Part shown: positions 10,985 through 23,019 of the stretch, piece by piece | How positions within the stretch are numbered: position 1 is the stretch's first letter | How the letters are laid out: every line of letters starts with the position of its first letter | Assembly: GCF_003086295.3 (NCBI RefSeq) | Contig: NC_092051.1 | Location: forward strand, 21,633,940 to 21,697,939 | DNA length: 64,000 nucleotides | Direction: 5' to 3' | Source: Arachis hypogaea | Lineage: Eukaryota > Streptophyta > Magnoliopsida > Fabales > Fabaceae | Notes under the pieces: model-generated | Database searches by the model: none | Told to the model about the DNA's origin: nothing | Seen by the model: the letters and a program-made list of their open reading frames with translations, nothing else | Program-made: the position numbers and the translations under genes

Positions 10985-11845
10985 TGAGTTATAATTTATT
11001 GGCTTTTGATATTATTATTTACTTTTTAGATATTAAAGATCATTAATATTTGGATTGGACTTTTATTTATAGTAGTCAATAGGCTAAATACTAAATATAT
11101 TTTCAAACAAAAAATAAAATTATATAATATATAATAATTTTATATACCTAATAAATTACTATTACTAATTTTTTTTGTAATAAATATATTTTTCATATAC
11201 CTAATAAATTACTGTTACTAATAAATCTGTCCCTAATTAAAGATAAAGTTAAATTATTTTGTTAGTCTCTCTAATCTCTCTAAATTTATTATTAAATTTT
11301 TATATTTTAAAAGTTTTTAATTGAATTTTTGTATTAATTTTAAATTTGTGATTAAATTTTTTTAACAATCAATATTATACAAATACTTTTATTTATCTCA
11401 CACGGCACTACTAGCAAATATACCACAGCATATTTTGTTAAATTAAACATTTTTAAAATAACAATATGTGATTATAAATTTAAAATTAGTGTAATGATCC
11501 AATTAAAATTTTTTAAGTGTAAAAATTCAATTATAAATTTAGTGAAAATATAATAATTAACAGAATATATTTAACCTAAAAATAATAACGTTAACATTAA
11601 AAGTATAAAATCATTAAAAAAAAGATGTCATAGAATTGGAAAAAAAAAATCTAATTCATAATATAAAGAAAGAAAACTATATATATTATTATGCCACATT
11701 GGAAAAAAATATAATGGGACACAATAGAGAAATATTAGGTGCTTGAGAATAATAATTCTTATGTACATTATTAATTTTTCTTTTTATATGTTAAATAGAT
11801 ATTAACAGTAGAATAAGGAGTAATTTACAATTTTACATAGAGAAA
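10985..11845. other. AT-rich spacer and POB1 3' flank
   Basis: No coding stretch recognised. The part nearest 11845 should include the 3' untranslated region and polyadenylation signals of the minus-strand POB1 gene; no site can be fixed. Confidence 0.5.
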
Positions 11846-14239
11846 TTAAGTAGAGTGGAGTGAATGGTTTTGGCTAATAGTGAGCTCAGCTCTAAGATGG
11901 AGCACGTCATTAATGAAATATAGACAATCGTCAGCCATGAAAGAAGTCCATGGAATGGCAAACAAGTTCCTATAGCCAACTGCCTTTCCCCCAGTGAATG
12001 TATAATTCCCTTTATACTTGCTTACAAACTCATCCGTAGGCCTACACCTCACCGCAAATTCATAGTCAACGGAGCTTATTGACCCTTTTTCTTGCATTCC
12101 AAGGAACAATCCAAAGCAATGGAACGAGCTTTGCTGGTCCATGTTGCAATGCGCTGAGAGGAAAAACCCTTGTCCAGCCAGATGGAAAGCCTGAGAATAA
12201 ACCCTACCGGATGGGAACAAATTCGCACACTCCTCTCGCTTCAGATCCAAGTAAACCACGCATTGCTGCCTTGGAGCCTCGAATTCCAACACCCTCAACG
12301 GACGGTATTTATATGCCCGCTCCACGAACATGTTACTACTTCCCTTACTAGCTGACGCTGCCTCCACTAGAATCCGTTGCCGATGTGGAGCCTCCGCCTT
12401 GAAGAACAGTGCTTCGAATACAAGCTTCGTCGCAATTTCTCGCTCCATTTCGTTGCAGCATAAGATCTTCTTTAGCTTTCTGCATGACATGTAAGGGAAA
12501 CGGATTAAGCGTGCAAGGCGCGTGCTAAGCACGTGTTTCCTCTCTTCTGGATCTGGATACTGGCTTCTAGCCCACTTCAAAACGACGTCGTATAGGGCAT
12601 CCTCTGATGCTATTTGTAGATCATCACTTGATAGAATTGCCTCTATTCCGACTAGGGGCAAGCTCATGACCTCTTCTTGGAACCTGTTTGTCCCAAAAGT
12701 TTAAACTGTTAGACAGAGACACGCGCCTTCAAATTGAATGAGAAAAGAAATCTTAAAATTATTACGTTAATATATCTTTATATCTTGAAGCAAGATACTG
12801 CCTTGCTGCACGAGTCAATGGTTGAACTGCATCGGCCATTAAGAGAGTAAAAGGGAGCTCAAGGTAAAGCAACGCAGACTCAGATGTCATTGGCATGTTC
12901 CGTAATAATTGACTACAGTATCTCATGCATGAAGCAACTTCAAATTTGTCTGCAGCCATTAACACATCCAACAGTGCAGTTGCTGAAGAAGCGCTTAACG
13001 TATTAGTGTACATAAAGTTTAGAAGGTCCACCACTGCTGCTTCCTCTGTAATATTTTTTGCAGAGACAAGAACATATAATTAGCTTTAATATTAATCAAA
13101 TAATTAATATGAAAAAAATAAAAGAAGAAAAAGAGAAGCTGTTTGTATATGTATATGTCTATACCACTGGCATTAATTCTTAGTGTAACATATGTCTGTT
13201 CTGACTCCTTCATCCCATTTGAGAAAAGCTACAAAATAAACAATAACACTAATAATTTAGTGAATATATTGGGAAGAATATTCAGATCTAACGAATAAAT
13301 TAAAGAATAAATGTCGCTACCTTATAGAAGAAAGGACTTTTAGCAGCCAAGATAGGAGAACTAATATATAATGTTCTAACTCTCACATCTATGGAGCAAT
13401 CACAACTCCAATCATGGTTATTTGAAGATTCATCACCTATATCGACAATAGATGGAACCCCACTCAAATAAAGTGTAAACACTAACAACAAAGGATGTAT
13501 TTACTTCCAAGTGAAAGAATAATAATGTTCTTGTTTTATATATCCATGCATTTCCTTAATAATAATTTCAAGAATTTCATTGATTATAGCTGATCCCAGT
13601 AATGAAAAACAATGGGCTTTTATTTGATGTTTTTTGTTTCTTTTAACAAAAGCATTTAACTAAGAACTTGAATTTAAGATTTTTAGCTATATATTTAAAT
13701 ACCTGAAAGACGTTCTTCATTTGTTGAAGTTGTCTCTTTCTCTTGATTTTCGTAAAGGACACAATTATCTATATCGGCTTGATTTGTATTCAAAATTCGT
13801 TCATCGTAAAGATCTTCGACTGCAAACAAGAGAGTAAATTTTGGATATTATATGAAAATATGAAACTAGATGTAACAAAAATATTATAACCCTCGAAAAG
13901 AAGATGGTAATCAGTTAAACAAAGAGAGAAGATGTTTAATCATCACCAGAAAAAGGAAACAAGATCAAAGTATTATAACCCTTCAAATAAAATGTATAAT
14001 TGGTGAGTGGGAAAGAGAAAAAGACCATGGTAATTATGGTGGTGGATATCGTCACCTTGCCTCTTGTAATGGCGGTTCCAATAATCATCACCATCGGAAT
14101 CAAGACAATGCTCATCATCAACTAGGTTTTCCACGATCTCAATACGTAGAATTCTATCGGAGAATTTACTATCATTAAAAGCAAAGCTAAAATCAACGTC
14201 GCTACACGAAGAAGTAGAACGAGAGTGATTGAACACCAT
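11846..14239 (-). CDS. POB1: BTB/POZ and BACK domain protein, POB1/LRB type
   Basis: Six exons on the minus strand: 14239-14056, 13819-13703, 13436-13321, 13228-13165, 13045-12766 and 12683-11846. All junctions are GT-AG with consistent phase, giving 532 residues; Arabidopsis POB1 is somewhat longer (about 560). The N-terminus has the family's Phe-Ala-Phe-Asn-Asp-Ser and Arg-Ile-Glu-Ile stretch. The BTB domain (about 115-215) includes [13 protein letters not shown] and Asn-Phe-Met-Tyr. A BACK domain (about 230-330) and a conserved C-terminal half ([10 protein letters not shown]) follow. Family members are CUL3 ubiquitin-ligase adaptors; the LRB relatives act in phytochrome signalling. An in-frame ATG at 14251 would add four residues. 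No lesion seen. Confidence 0.93.
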
Positions 14240-15383
14240 TCTTATTGTCACGGACTCAAATTAAACAGATCCAACGTAACAAATACAAATCCTCCTCCTT
14301 ACTCTGCAACTATGGATTGAAGGAGAACAAGAGACCCTAAATTATTGTACACAATCCCTTTATGACTGGGACATAAGAATAATAACTCAGAAAGAGAAAA
14401 TTCTTTCTCCTTTTTTATTATTAATTATTAGAGAAGCAGATTTTGAATGATTAATAAATATGTAAAGAATATATTCGTTCTCTTTTTTATTGTTTAATTA
14501 CTAGTTACAATATCTGTTAGTTTAGCTGGTGTCTTGGTTTGGTTCGAACTTAAAACTTCAATCCAACCCTAACCCATTCTTTGTTATTCAACTTTGTCCA
14601 CTGTCTCTTTTTCTTTCTGTTTTTAGGTTTGTTATTTAGTTTATTATATGGTCTAAAGACAATGCAAGGAGGGTAGATGTGAGCTGTGAAGGTTTTTCAT
14701 AACTGATAAAAGGAAATTGAGAAAAAATCATAGAGGTTTTAACGAGGATGGTCCGCACTTAATTTTTTGTTTGGTACGTTACTAGTTATCATTAGTGTGT
14801 GTTTTTTTTTTTTTTTTTGAGATAATATTTAAGTTAGTATCTGAATTTATACGTAAATTTTAATTTGGTTTCTAAAATTTTAATGAGCTCTATTTAATTT
14901 CTAAATTTTAGAAATATAACTCATATTAATCTTTAAAATAATTTGCGATTCATTATCATGTGAGCCAGAGCATAATGATAAGATCATATTTCTTGTCATT
15001 TTCTTTTTAAACACATTTAAAAGTTACAAGATATACAATTTATGGCTAAATTCTGAGATTCAATTGAGTTTCTTTCCTAAACAAATACTATAGTGTGTAT
15101 CAAAAAATTGGATTCATTTATTTCATTTCATTCGAGTGAGTAGTTAAAAAAAATTAGAAAGAAAAATATAATATTTATGAAATATTTTAATATTTGTTTT
15201 TATGGATCCAAATTCGGATAACATAATAAATTTAGAGGAATACTAGATAGCTATTAAAATTTATTGTTTTTAGCCATTAATTAAATATCAATGTTTAAAA
15301 GTGTGGGTTAAAATATGCTATATATTAGATTACTAAACTAAAGAAATTGAATTAATAACTAAAAATAATAGCTAAAAATAATA
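14240..15383. other. POB1 upstream region and spacer
   Basis: Upstream of the minus-strand POB1 start, presumably holding its promoter and 5' untranslated region; no element can be fixed with confidence. A T-run of about 19 lies near 14800-14818. The rest is AT-rich without recognisable features. Confidence 0.5.
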
Positions 15384-15629
15384 GAGAAAAGGACAAATAG
15401 GTTCCTGACCTTTTGTCCCGTAGATATTTTTGTCTCTGACTATTGAAAAATATTTTTAAGTCTCTTATCTTCACAAAACTTGGACGGGTCAGTCCCTGAC
15501 GGAGACAGTTGGACGGAGGGACTGATCCGTCCAAGTTTTGTGAATGTCAGGAACTTAAAAGTATTTTTTAATGGTTAGGAACGAAAATGTCCGCGAGACG
15601 AAAGGTCAGGACCTATTTGTCATTTTCTC
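15384..15629. mobile_element. Mutator-like MITE (foldback, 246 bp)
   Basis: Arms begin GAGAAAAGGACAAATAGG and end CCTATTTGTCATTTTCTC, pairing through CTGACCTTTTGTC, ACTTAAAAGTATTTTT-like and CAAAACTTGGACGG blocks almost to the centre. An identical 9-bp duplication, AAAATAATA, flanks it at 15375-15383 and 15630-15638. No coding capacity. Confidence 0.88.
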
Positions 15630-15922
15630 AAAATAATAAATTCTAATAATCGTATAGTATTCTTCATAAATTTAAGTTTTCTATGATGAACATTCATGCA
15701 AAGAGGGAATGGATAAATGATTATGCTTCATAGTTCATATATCCAATAAAATGGCTAGCTATTCAATTTATTATTTGTTTATAAAAAATGCTATATGTAG
15801 ATACTAAAAATTAATTATTATATACTTATGTATCAATATATATATTATTTAATTTATTTTTAATATATATTTTATATTTTAATATATAATTTATATAAAT
15901 AACTGAATTATTTGTTAATTTG

Positions 15923-15923
<1 letters not shown>

Positions 15924-15973
<50 letters not shown>
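15924..15973. repeat. (TA)n microsatellite
   Basis: About 25 consecutive AT dinucleotides. The flanks (15790-15920 and 15975-16050) are also AT-rich and resemble other short foldback repeats in the window. Between 15640 and 16600 nothing else was recognised except the 3' flank of the lipase gene. Confidence 0.95.
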
Positions 15974-15976
<3 letters not shown>

Positions 15977-16606
15977 AGTGTTAATTTATTGTAATGTAAA
16001 TTTATATATTTGAATATATTTTATTTTTGGATATATTAATTTTCAATGTACTAAAAAAAGTGAAAACGACAATTAATTAATTAGTTCTATTTTTTTCTAA
16101 TTTTAATTTTAATATATGCTTTTTTAACTATTTCCTGAAACTATAAAAACATTTTAATGTGTAATGGAAATTATTTCTTTTTTTTTCTTTTGGGAATCTT
16201 TACAGGGACTAATTAAATTAAGCAAGCATAAGTTGGTGGCTGAGGGGATTGCTGACTTGCCCAACACAAGATTGTTGTCAGTACCCAGTAGTCCATAAGC
16301 ACGTAGCTTTTCTATACTCTTTTGTTTTTGTTTTTTTTCATCTTTAATTTATATCAAATAATATTATGCTTAAGGAATAATACGGCCTGAATTCATGACA
16401 TTTTGTCACTTTCTCTTAAGTTTTAGTGGCTTCATTGCAAAAACTGTGGCGCATCGAAACTAAAGATGAACGGGATACAAATCGATTTCTTTATTAACGT
16501 TAGTTTGTGGCTTTGTGCTAATATAACAGCAAACTTTGGCTTTAGTTAACCTCATAGATCAGAAATATTATTCCTAGCTAGTTTAGCCTTTAATTCGGAA
16601 AGTGGA

Positions 16607-18849
16607 TCAACCTATAGGTTGAAGATCACAATGTTCCTGAAGAGGGAACTTGGGATCAGAATAGGAACCATTGAGAATGGCATAGGTAACAAGCTTGTTT
16701 GCAGCTTCTGTTGCATGGATTCCATCCCAGCTTACGTAGTTGTAAGGATCATCACATGCTGTTGCTTTGGAATTGCCACAGTAAGCTTTTGGATCGAAAT
16801 TGTACTTTCCCCCTCCATATCCGCAACATGCTTTCGTGCCATACTTGAGCCCTGTTCCAAAGAATATATAAACCGTTTTGAGAAGTGATTAAACTTATAT
16901 ATAGATATGAAGGAGAAGTGCTTGATTTGAACCATGAGAAGTTGGATGCTGAAAGAGCTCTAACAGAACAGTGTGTACATCGACATAAATGACATTAGCA
17001 TCAGAAAGAGTCTCTCTAGTCTGTCTCAATGTCTCTTTCAACATCTTGTTATAGTCCACAACGGCGTTGTTTAAGGAAACCATACATCCAAATTCATCAA
17101 TGTCTGAACTATTATGTTCAAGCTCCACCAAGAATGAAGGGTAGCATCCCACTGGTGCAAGATTGAGCACCATAAATGTACGTCCTCCAACATCATGGTA
17201 TAGCTCCTAGAAATGGAGCGAAATTCAAATCAGTGAGATTATTTTGTTATTTCAGTAATAATAGATCTGTGTTGGTGTTGAGTCTCACCTTAATTGTAGC
17301 ACCTATTTCTGAAACAACTTGAGGAAGTCTCTGCTTCACTCCACCTACACCAATGGCACCTAAGTTGGAAGTGAAGTCATTTTGGCCAATGTAGAATGTG
17401 TAAAGCGATTTTCCGAATATATCCGGTGAAGGAAGCTTGGCTTCTGCAAGATGTTATGAACTAAAATAAGGTTAATTCTAAAAGAGAGAACTTAAAGGGT
17501 TAAAGCTAAGAAAAGTAAAATTAATTGTACTGAAATACTCTTGTTCATAAGACTCAGATACTCTGAAATATTCTATTAATAGGACACATCATCTATTCTA
17601 AACAATACTAATCCTATAACTCCTATTACTCTGTTTTATAATGATTATATTGATAGCACAAGAAAAATCACAAGGGGTGCCAGTTTTGGCATTGTGAAAA
17701 GAAAACTAGTAAGCTCCTATAATACTGCTTCCATTCTTAAATAACTTTATTTGAACAAAGTGTTCTATTCAGAGCTAGTGTATATCTAGATACATGGATT
17801 TGTTAATATGCCACTTTGTCTAAGTCGAACGGGTGAAATAATAAATAAAATTTGGGAACTAGAAAGTTTGTACATTTTGCACCTTCTTGGTGAAATTCAA
17901 GGACTCTGGTTTTAAATTGCTTCATTTGGTTGAGCTGGATAGCAAGAGAGAAAGGGCTGATTCCACTGACAAACAAAGAAGTGTTAGGAATAAGCACAGT
18001 GGATGCCAATGTTGCATAGTTGGCCCCATGTCTGAAGTTTGATCCTATTGATTGCAGATAGGGACTCAAAAATGGCAATCCAAGAGCTTGAGCTGCCAAA
18101 TCAAAGGTAAAATATAATTGTTAATATCAGTAATTTAGTGTCAATGAATAACCAGATTTCTTCTTTATCATAATTGAGTGGTTCCTATAGAAATACTGTA
18201 TATTAGTTATTACACATTGATTTGGAGTTAGCTTTAGGAAAGTCATTTTGAAATTATTGGTGGGGCGTAAAGATAAAGATTGAGAATCTATCCATTACTA
18301 TACATACAAATATTTCCAGCTATAAAAATCTTGTCTTATAGTGAGAACTGCTTAAGGAAAAAGAAAGATACAAATCTAATAATCAATAAGGATGGGATAA
18401 TGTCGGCTATAGGCTAGTATTCTGCTTTAGCAGGATCCAAATAAATAATGACCAAATAAGTTAAAACAACAAGAATTACATCTTAACTAACAGATATAGC
18501 TTTTGGTTTAGTGGTAAGATCAATCCAATGAAACAAAATGAGATGTTATAATCTATATGTCTGCCCTTGGTTTATAAATGGTTGATGACAAAAAACCAAT
18601 ATAGAAAGAATATGAAAGATTACCAAGAAAATCAATCATGAGTCTGCCATCGGAAGCCCGGCCAGCTGGTTTTTTGAAGAAAGTAACTCCAAAAGGAGCA
18701 GACTGTGCGGGAAAAGCTGCATAGAAACCACCAGTATCTGAGTTTGAATCCCCGAAGTTGAAGATTGCCTCAAAATCACATTTTGTGTGACTTAAACCCA
18801 CCAAGCATAACAACAAGGCCATCACTGATGCCAAATTGATGCAACTCAT
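16607..18849 (-). CDS. GDSL esterase/lipase, secreted
   Basis: Five minus-strand exons: 18849-18624, 18092-17883, 17443-17289, 17206-16933 and 16851-16607, all GT-AG and in phase, giving 369 residues. An N-terminal signal peptide (hydrophobic Met-Ala-Leu-Leu-Leu-Cys-Leu-Val-Gly-Leu) is followed by block I, Phe-Asn-Phe-Gly-Asp-Ser-Asn-Ser-Asp-Thr-Gly-Gly, with the nucleophile Ser. Block II Gly is in Arg-His-Gly-Ala-Asn-Tyr-Ala, block III in Ile-Gly-Gln-Asn-Asp, and block V in Asp-Gly-Ile-His with the catalytic Asp and His. All catalytic positions are present, so it should be an active apoplastic esterase or lipase. It most resembles the Arabidopsis At4g01130 branch, near ENOD8-type proteins. 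The in-frame ATG at 18870 is less likely, because 18849 gives a compact signal peptide. Substrate unknown. Confidence 0.92.
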
Positions 18850-18896
18850 TTTCGGAGCTACCTTGTTCATTAGCTTAAGGTTAAGGATGTGTACAC

Positions 18897-18910
18897 TACT
18901 ATAAATATAA
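18897..18910 (-). promoter_or_regulatory. Candidate TATA box of the GDSL gene
   Basis: On the minus strand the sequence reads TTATATTTATAG, about 50-60 bp upstream of the chosen ATG at 18849. That would place a transcription start near 18870 and argues against start codons further upstream. Position-based inference. Confidence 0.4.
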
Positions 18911-20042
18911 TGGAGAGGCAGCAGTACTATACATGGAAACACGGCAACCAATTTATTCTCTTGCTGAGACAACGGGTAAAAAATTTATGGCCCCAATACT
19001 CACTCTTGTTATATGCATAAATAATCCAATATCAATTGCAATCATATATATAGCAGGCGCAACATGCGCCACATATGTTTTGGATGTGTTGCTATTAATT
19101 AATAGTAACATAGCAGCAGATTATGTAATTGTTGCTTAGGATGTTAATAATACTTAGTATTGTTAGTGACATTATTGACCTTGGAATGTAATGAATTCAA
19201 TGGAGGTGTTAAGTGTTAATTAAGTGATATCAATGGAAACCAAGATTCACAAGCCACCATAAACTATGCATGCTTTCTTTTTTGGTTTAAGGACTAATCC
19301 ACCACATATCTGAGCTCCATTTAAAGATTTGTCGCTGGCCAATTGGTTGTTGCATGCACAAGGCAGAATTCGAATCCTAAACACTTGCTTAAGCAAACGA
19401 ATGAATCACTCAACCAACTCAAGTTAGTTCTATGCTTGCTTTCTGATTCTGTGAAAATGGTGGTATATCTGTTTTATTCAAAGTTATAACCAGCAATTAA
19501 TCATTTTCGCTGGTAAATATTCTATTTATCTGATGTATTGATTAACTTCTCTGAAATGGAGGAATTGGGTTTCTCTAAACATTATTCTTGTCTTTCTTTT
19601 TTTTTAAATAACTGTCACTCTAGGATAATATTGATTTTTATTCAACCCTATTGACCAGTTTTTATTCAAAATAAATAAACTATATGTAAATATAAATTAC
19701 AAATAGCTTTCGTAATCATTATTATTTATTAAGACGGGGAAAATTGAATATGTTGGCCAAAGAAGAAATGAAAGGCAACATCAAAATTGTTTTGACAAAT
19801 TCAGCTGGAAAGATTACAGCCTAAGAATCAGAATCCAGGGAAACTTAATTCTCTATTTTGTTTCAGTCAATAAATCAAACATTTAATTCAGACTTTGCTA
19901 AAATGATACAGAACACTGAAAGTACAAAGACAAATGAATTTATAGGAACATCAAGCTCTGCATTTCTTGTTTCACAGACAACCCACATGCCAAAATCTTT
20001 CCAGGTAGATAGCAAAAAGGACACATCACTTCAGCCACTGAA
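18911..20042. other. Spacer between GDSL and RRP41 genes
   Basis: Contains GDSL upstream sequence, a dispersed repeat copy (19283-19367) and, next to 20042, the RRP41 3' flank. No further gene. The plus-strand frame at 19858-20097 overlaps the antisense of the RRP41 last exon and shows no domain. Confidence 0.55.
19283..19367 (+). repeat. Dispersed repeat, copy B
   Basis: Partner of 1605-1692, same orientation. It continues rightward into GAATTCGAATCC...CTCAACCAACTCAAGTTAG (to about 19430), a tail absent or diverged in copy A. Likely two members of one interspersed family. Confidence 0.7.
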
Positions 20043-22190
20043 TTATACACCCCGTCGATACTCCAGTTGCTTTGTGTTCTCCAATAGAATCTGCTAAGCA
20101 GGACAGAGATAAGGAATTAAGCTAAAAAATTAATAGGCCATGATTTGATTCCTTTGAAGGTGATCACAAAATTGAGGTACAACACTTACTTCACGGATGT
20201 AATTTGCAACTGCTTTGCAACCTTCAGTTGCCAGTTGCATAACATTTTCCACAATGTCAATCGGTAGTTTAGAATCCATCTACAGCCAGCAACAAAAGAA
20301 AAAATACATATTGGGATAACAAAAAAAATGTCTGAAACTAACTTTACACTGACTATAAGAAATATGAAAAACAAAATGATGCAATGAAAATTAACCTGAA
20401 GAAGTGTCACTTTATCCAACTTTGGCAGAATTCCAACAGTTACATCAGGACCTCCAGCACTGTCTTCTACATAGTTCAAATCTGTCCATATTCATACAAC
20501 AAGTTTCAATAATTACAAAGCCGCAAAGCTAAAACAAAAGTTGAGCAGTTTAAAAGAAAACACAAACTTGCATTTAGCCAATTGAAAAGTCAAGTAAAAT
20601 AGGTGCATACCAAGCAAAGGGGTGCTATTAAGGTATCCAGCACTACATGAAGTTACAAGATCACACATGGGGATCCCAGCATCAGAAAGGGCCAAAGTTG
20701 CAGCATTGATACATGCAGATCTAGTTCCTACACAAGGAATATTGGGGAAAAGAGTTAGTTAATGGTCAATAATGAAGAGCTTCAAAGAAACTAAAGAATC
20801 ATTTGTTAACAGAAGATAGATTATTAGAAGAGCACAAGATAAACAAATATTTATCATGAGGAAAAATGGTGATAACAAGATCCCATTATAAGGTTTTAAC
20901 TTACCGCCATCTGCTTGGAGAACTTGGACATAAATATCTATCTGCAAATGATAAATATGAATCATACAAACAATAAATATACAATTTACATTAATGAAAA
21001 AGAGATTCCAGAAGCTGTGTATAATGGAACCTGGGAACGAGGCATTAAATGTGTCATTATGCATGCTTCCATAGTCTGTCGAATAACCATAGAAATTTCA
21101 GTTGATCTCCTGTAGCAAGAGAAAAAATTTGGCCATAAGAACCTGGCAATTTGGCCATAAGAACCAGTTTAACACAATCTAAAAGAAAAAATTGAAGTGT
21201 CATAAGATGTATATTGGTGGGGAATGGTATGTCCTAAGTTTCTCCTTCCTTTCCAAATTCTCTTCTGTACTGTCAACTCTTCTCAAACCGAGATATCTTA
21301 AAGACCCTTCACTTGGACACATCAGTGATTAGTTGCTCAAGTTGGCTACTTACATATCTCAGTGACTCCTTCGTTTGGTTGCTAAATTTAATTGTGGGAC
21401 AAAGATTCTAGTGTTCTCCAAATTCAGCATTGCACTGTTCTAGTTCACACATTACATATTCTACTGCTACCGATTGAAATTAGAATGTTATGTACTGCTG
21501 ACATATTGGTCAGTGTTCTGTTTCATAATATTAGCATTATTTGCATCATCCAATTCAGTCTTGAGCTACTATTTCAACAATTATAAATAACTAAAAACAG
21601 TGCCAAACAAAAAAGAACTAGGAATTAAATTTAAGCAAAAGCATATGAGAAAACCTGTCACCCTTTGGTTTCCTCTTGCGATCTCCAGTGCTGAAGTTAG
21701 CCATGCTGTACTCACATCGAATCTGCAGAGATGATGAGAAGCAGATAGATAGAGAGACAGCAATTAGGTATCCAGCAAAATACACTACCTAGACACAAAA
21801 TGCATAATAACTTGATAAGAAAAAAAATGTTTTTCACCAGAGCCTGGTCACTCATTTGCTGGCTCCTATTTTGGACCTGAAAGGCATACAAGTTAATACA
21901 GCAATCATATCAGATAATGCTGAAATGCAAATTGAAAGGTTATTTACCTCTCTGGGGCCATATACAGCAGCAACCACTTTGGTATTACCCATCTCAAAAA
22001 TAGCAGAACTGGTTCCAAAAACAAAAAACATGCATTAGCCAAACCCTAATTTGGAAATTAAGAGGTTTGAAGAGCACGAAAAGAATTACCCATCAGCTCT
22101 GGAAACAGCACCAATCTCGGCTCGAATTTGCCGCATCTCCATGGGGCGGCGACCATCCAAGCGAAGTCCTTCAGGGCTCACATACTCCAT
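20043..22190 (-). CDS. RRP41: Exosome complex subunit RRP41
   Basis: Ten minus-strand exons: 22190-22090, 22008-21948, 21876-21838, 21722-21655, 21109-21031, 20941-20905, 20727-20611, 20481-20396, 20279-20190 and 20090-20043. Every junction is GT-AG and phases join exactly to 241 residues, the length I recall for Arabidopsis RRP41. It begins Met-Glu-Tyr-Val-Ser-Pro-Glu-Gly-Leu-Arg-Leu-Asp-Gly-Arg-Arg-Pro and carries the RNase PH fold through Ala-Asp-Gly-Gly-Thr-Arg-Ser-Ala and Asp-Leu-Val-Thr-Ser-Cys-Ser-Ala-Gly. It is one of six RNase PH-type ring subunits of the nuclear and cytoplasmic 3'-5' RNA exosome. Plant RRP41 is reported to keep phosphorolytic activity, unlike yeast and animal rings. 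No damage seen. Confidence 0.96.
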
Positions 22191-23009
22191 CTTCCTTCAA
22201 TTTCCTTAATCAGGAGAAGAACCAAGTGGGTGGCAAGAGGTGGTGGCGCAGGAAGCTGAGCTGGTGCAGCTATTCTGAGCTGCTGGAGTAACACTGTAAC
22301 CGGAATTAGAGAAGGGCAAATTAATCAAACCGGTCATCCAACTTGTTAAATGAACGATTCAACAGTTTAATAGTCCAAAAATCGTAGATGAATCACTTTA
22401 ATTAAATATAAAATAAAAATTATTAAAAATACAGAATAAAATTTTAAATATTTAAATTTAATCATTTATATAATAATAAAATTTAAAATTTTACACTTTT
22501 ATATAATAATTTATCTGTATTTCATAATTAAAATTTTACATTTATTTTAAATATCAGATTTCATAAATAAAAAAAAAAACAAAATGTACATAAATCATTG
22601 CGTCAATGCTAATTTTACGTTCAAATTCATAATTTTCTATCACCAAGAGTAACAATTAGTCAATTATGTTGTGTTTCGAATGGAGACAAAAACTGAGAGA
22701 TAGAAACTATTGTATTTCATGTAAAATATACTAGATTAAATTATGTCTAATTATTATATTCCGTTTAAGATAAATATAAAGATTGAGAGGCAGATTTAGA
22801 ATTTGAAAAATTAAATAAGCGAATTTTTAAAAATAAATATTATTAAAGTTTCAATATCAAAAATCCTATCAATTTCAGATTTCCGCTATCTAGAGTTACC
22901 AAAGAAATTAAAATTGTGTCCCATTAGCCGTTGCAGTCTCTAACCACAAACACAATCTTTAAGTCTTAGTCCCATATCAACTCTAAAAACAACCTCTGCC
23001 TTACAAACA
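22191..23009. other. RRP41 upstream region and spacer
   Basis: The first 100 bp or so should be 5' untranslated region and promoter of RRP41. A GC-richer patch to about 22300 gives way to AT-rich sequence. No repeat structure or gene recognised. Confidence 0.5.
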
Positions 23010-23019
23010 AGTTTGTATC

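Noticed and set aside
18850..18972. Upstream start for the GDSL gene adding up to 41 residues
   Set aside because: It would bury the signal peptide and lies across the candidate TATA box and likely transcription start.
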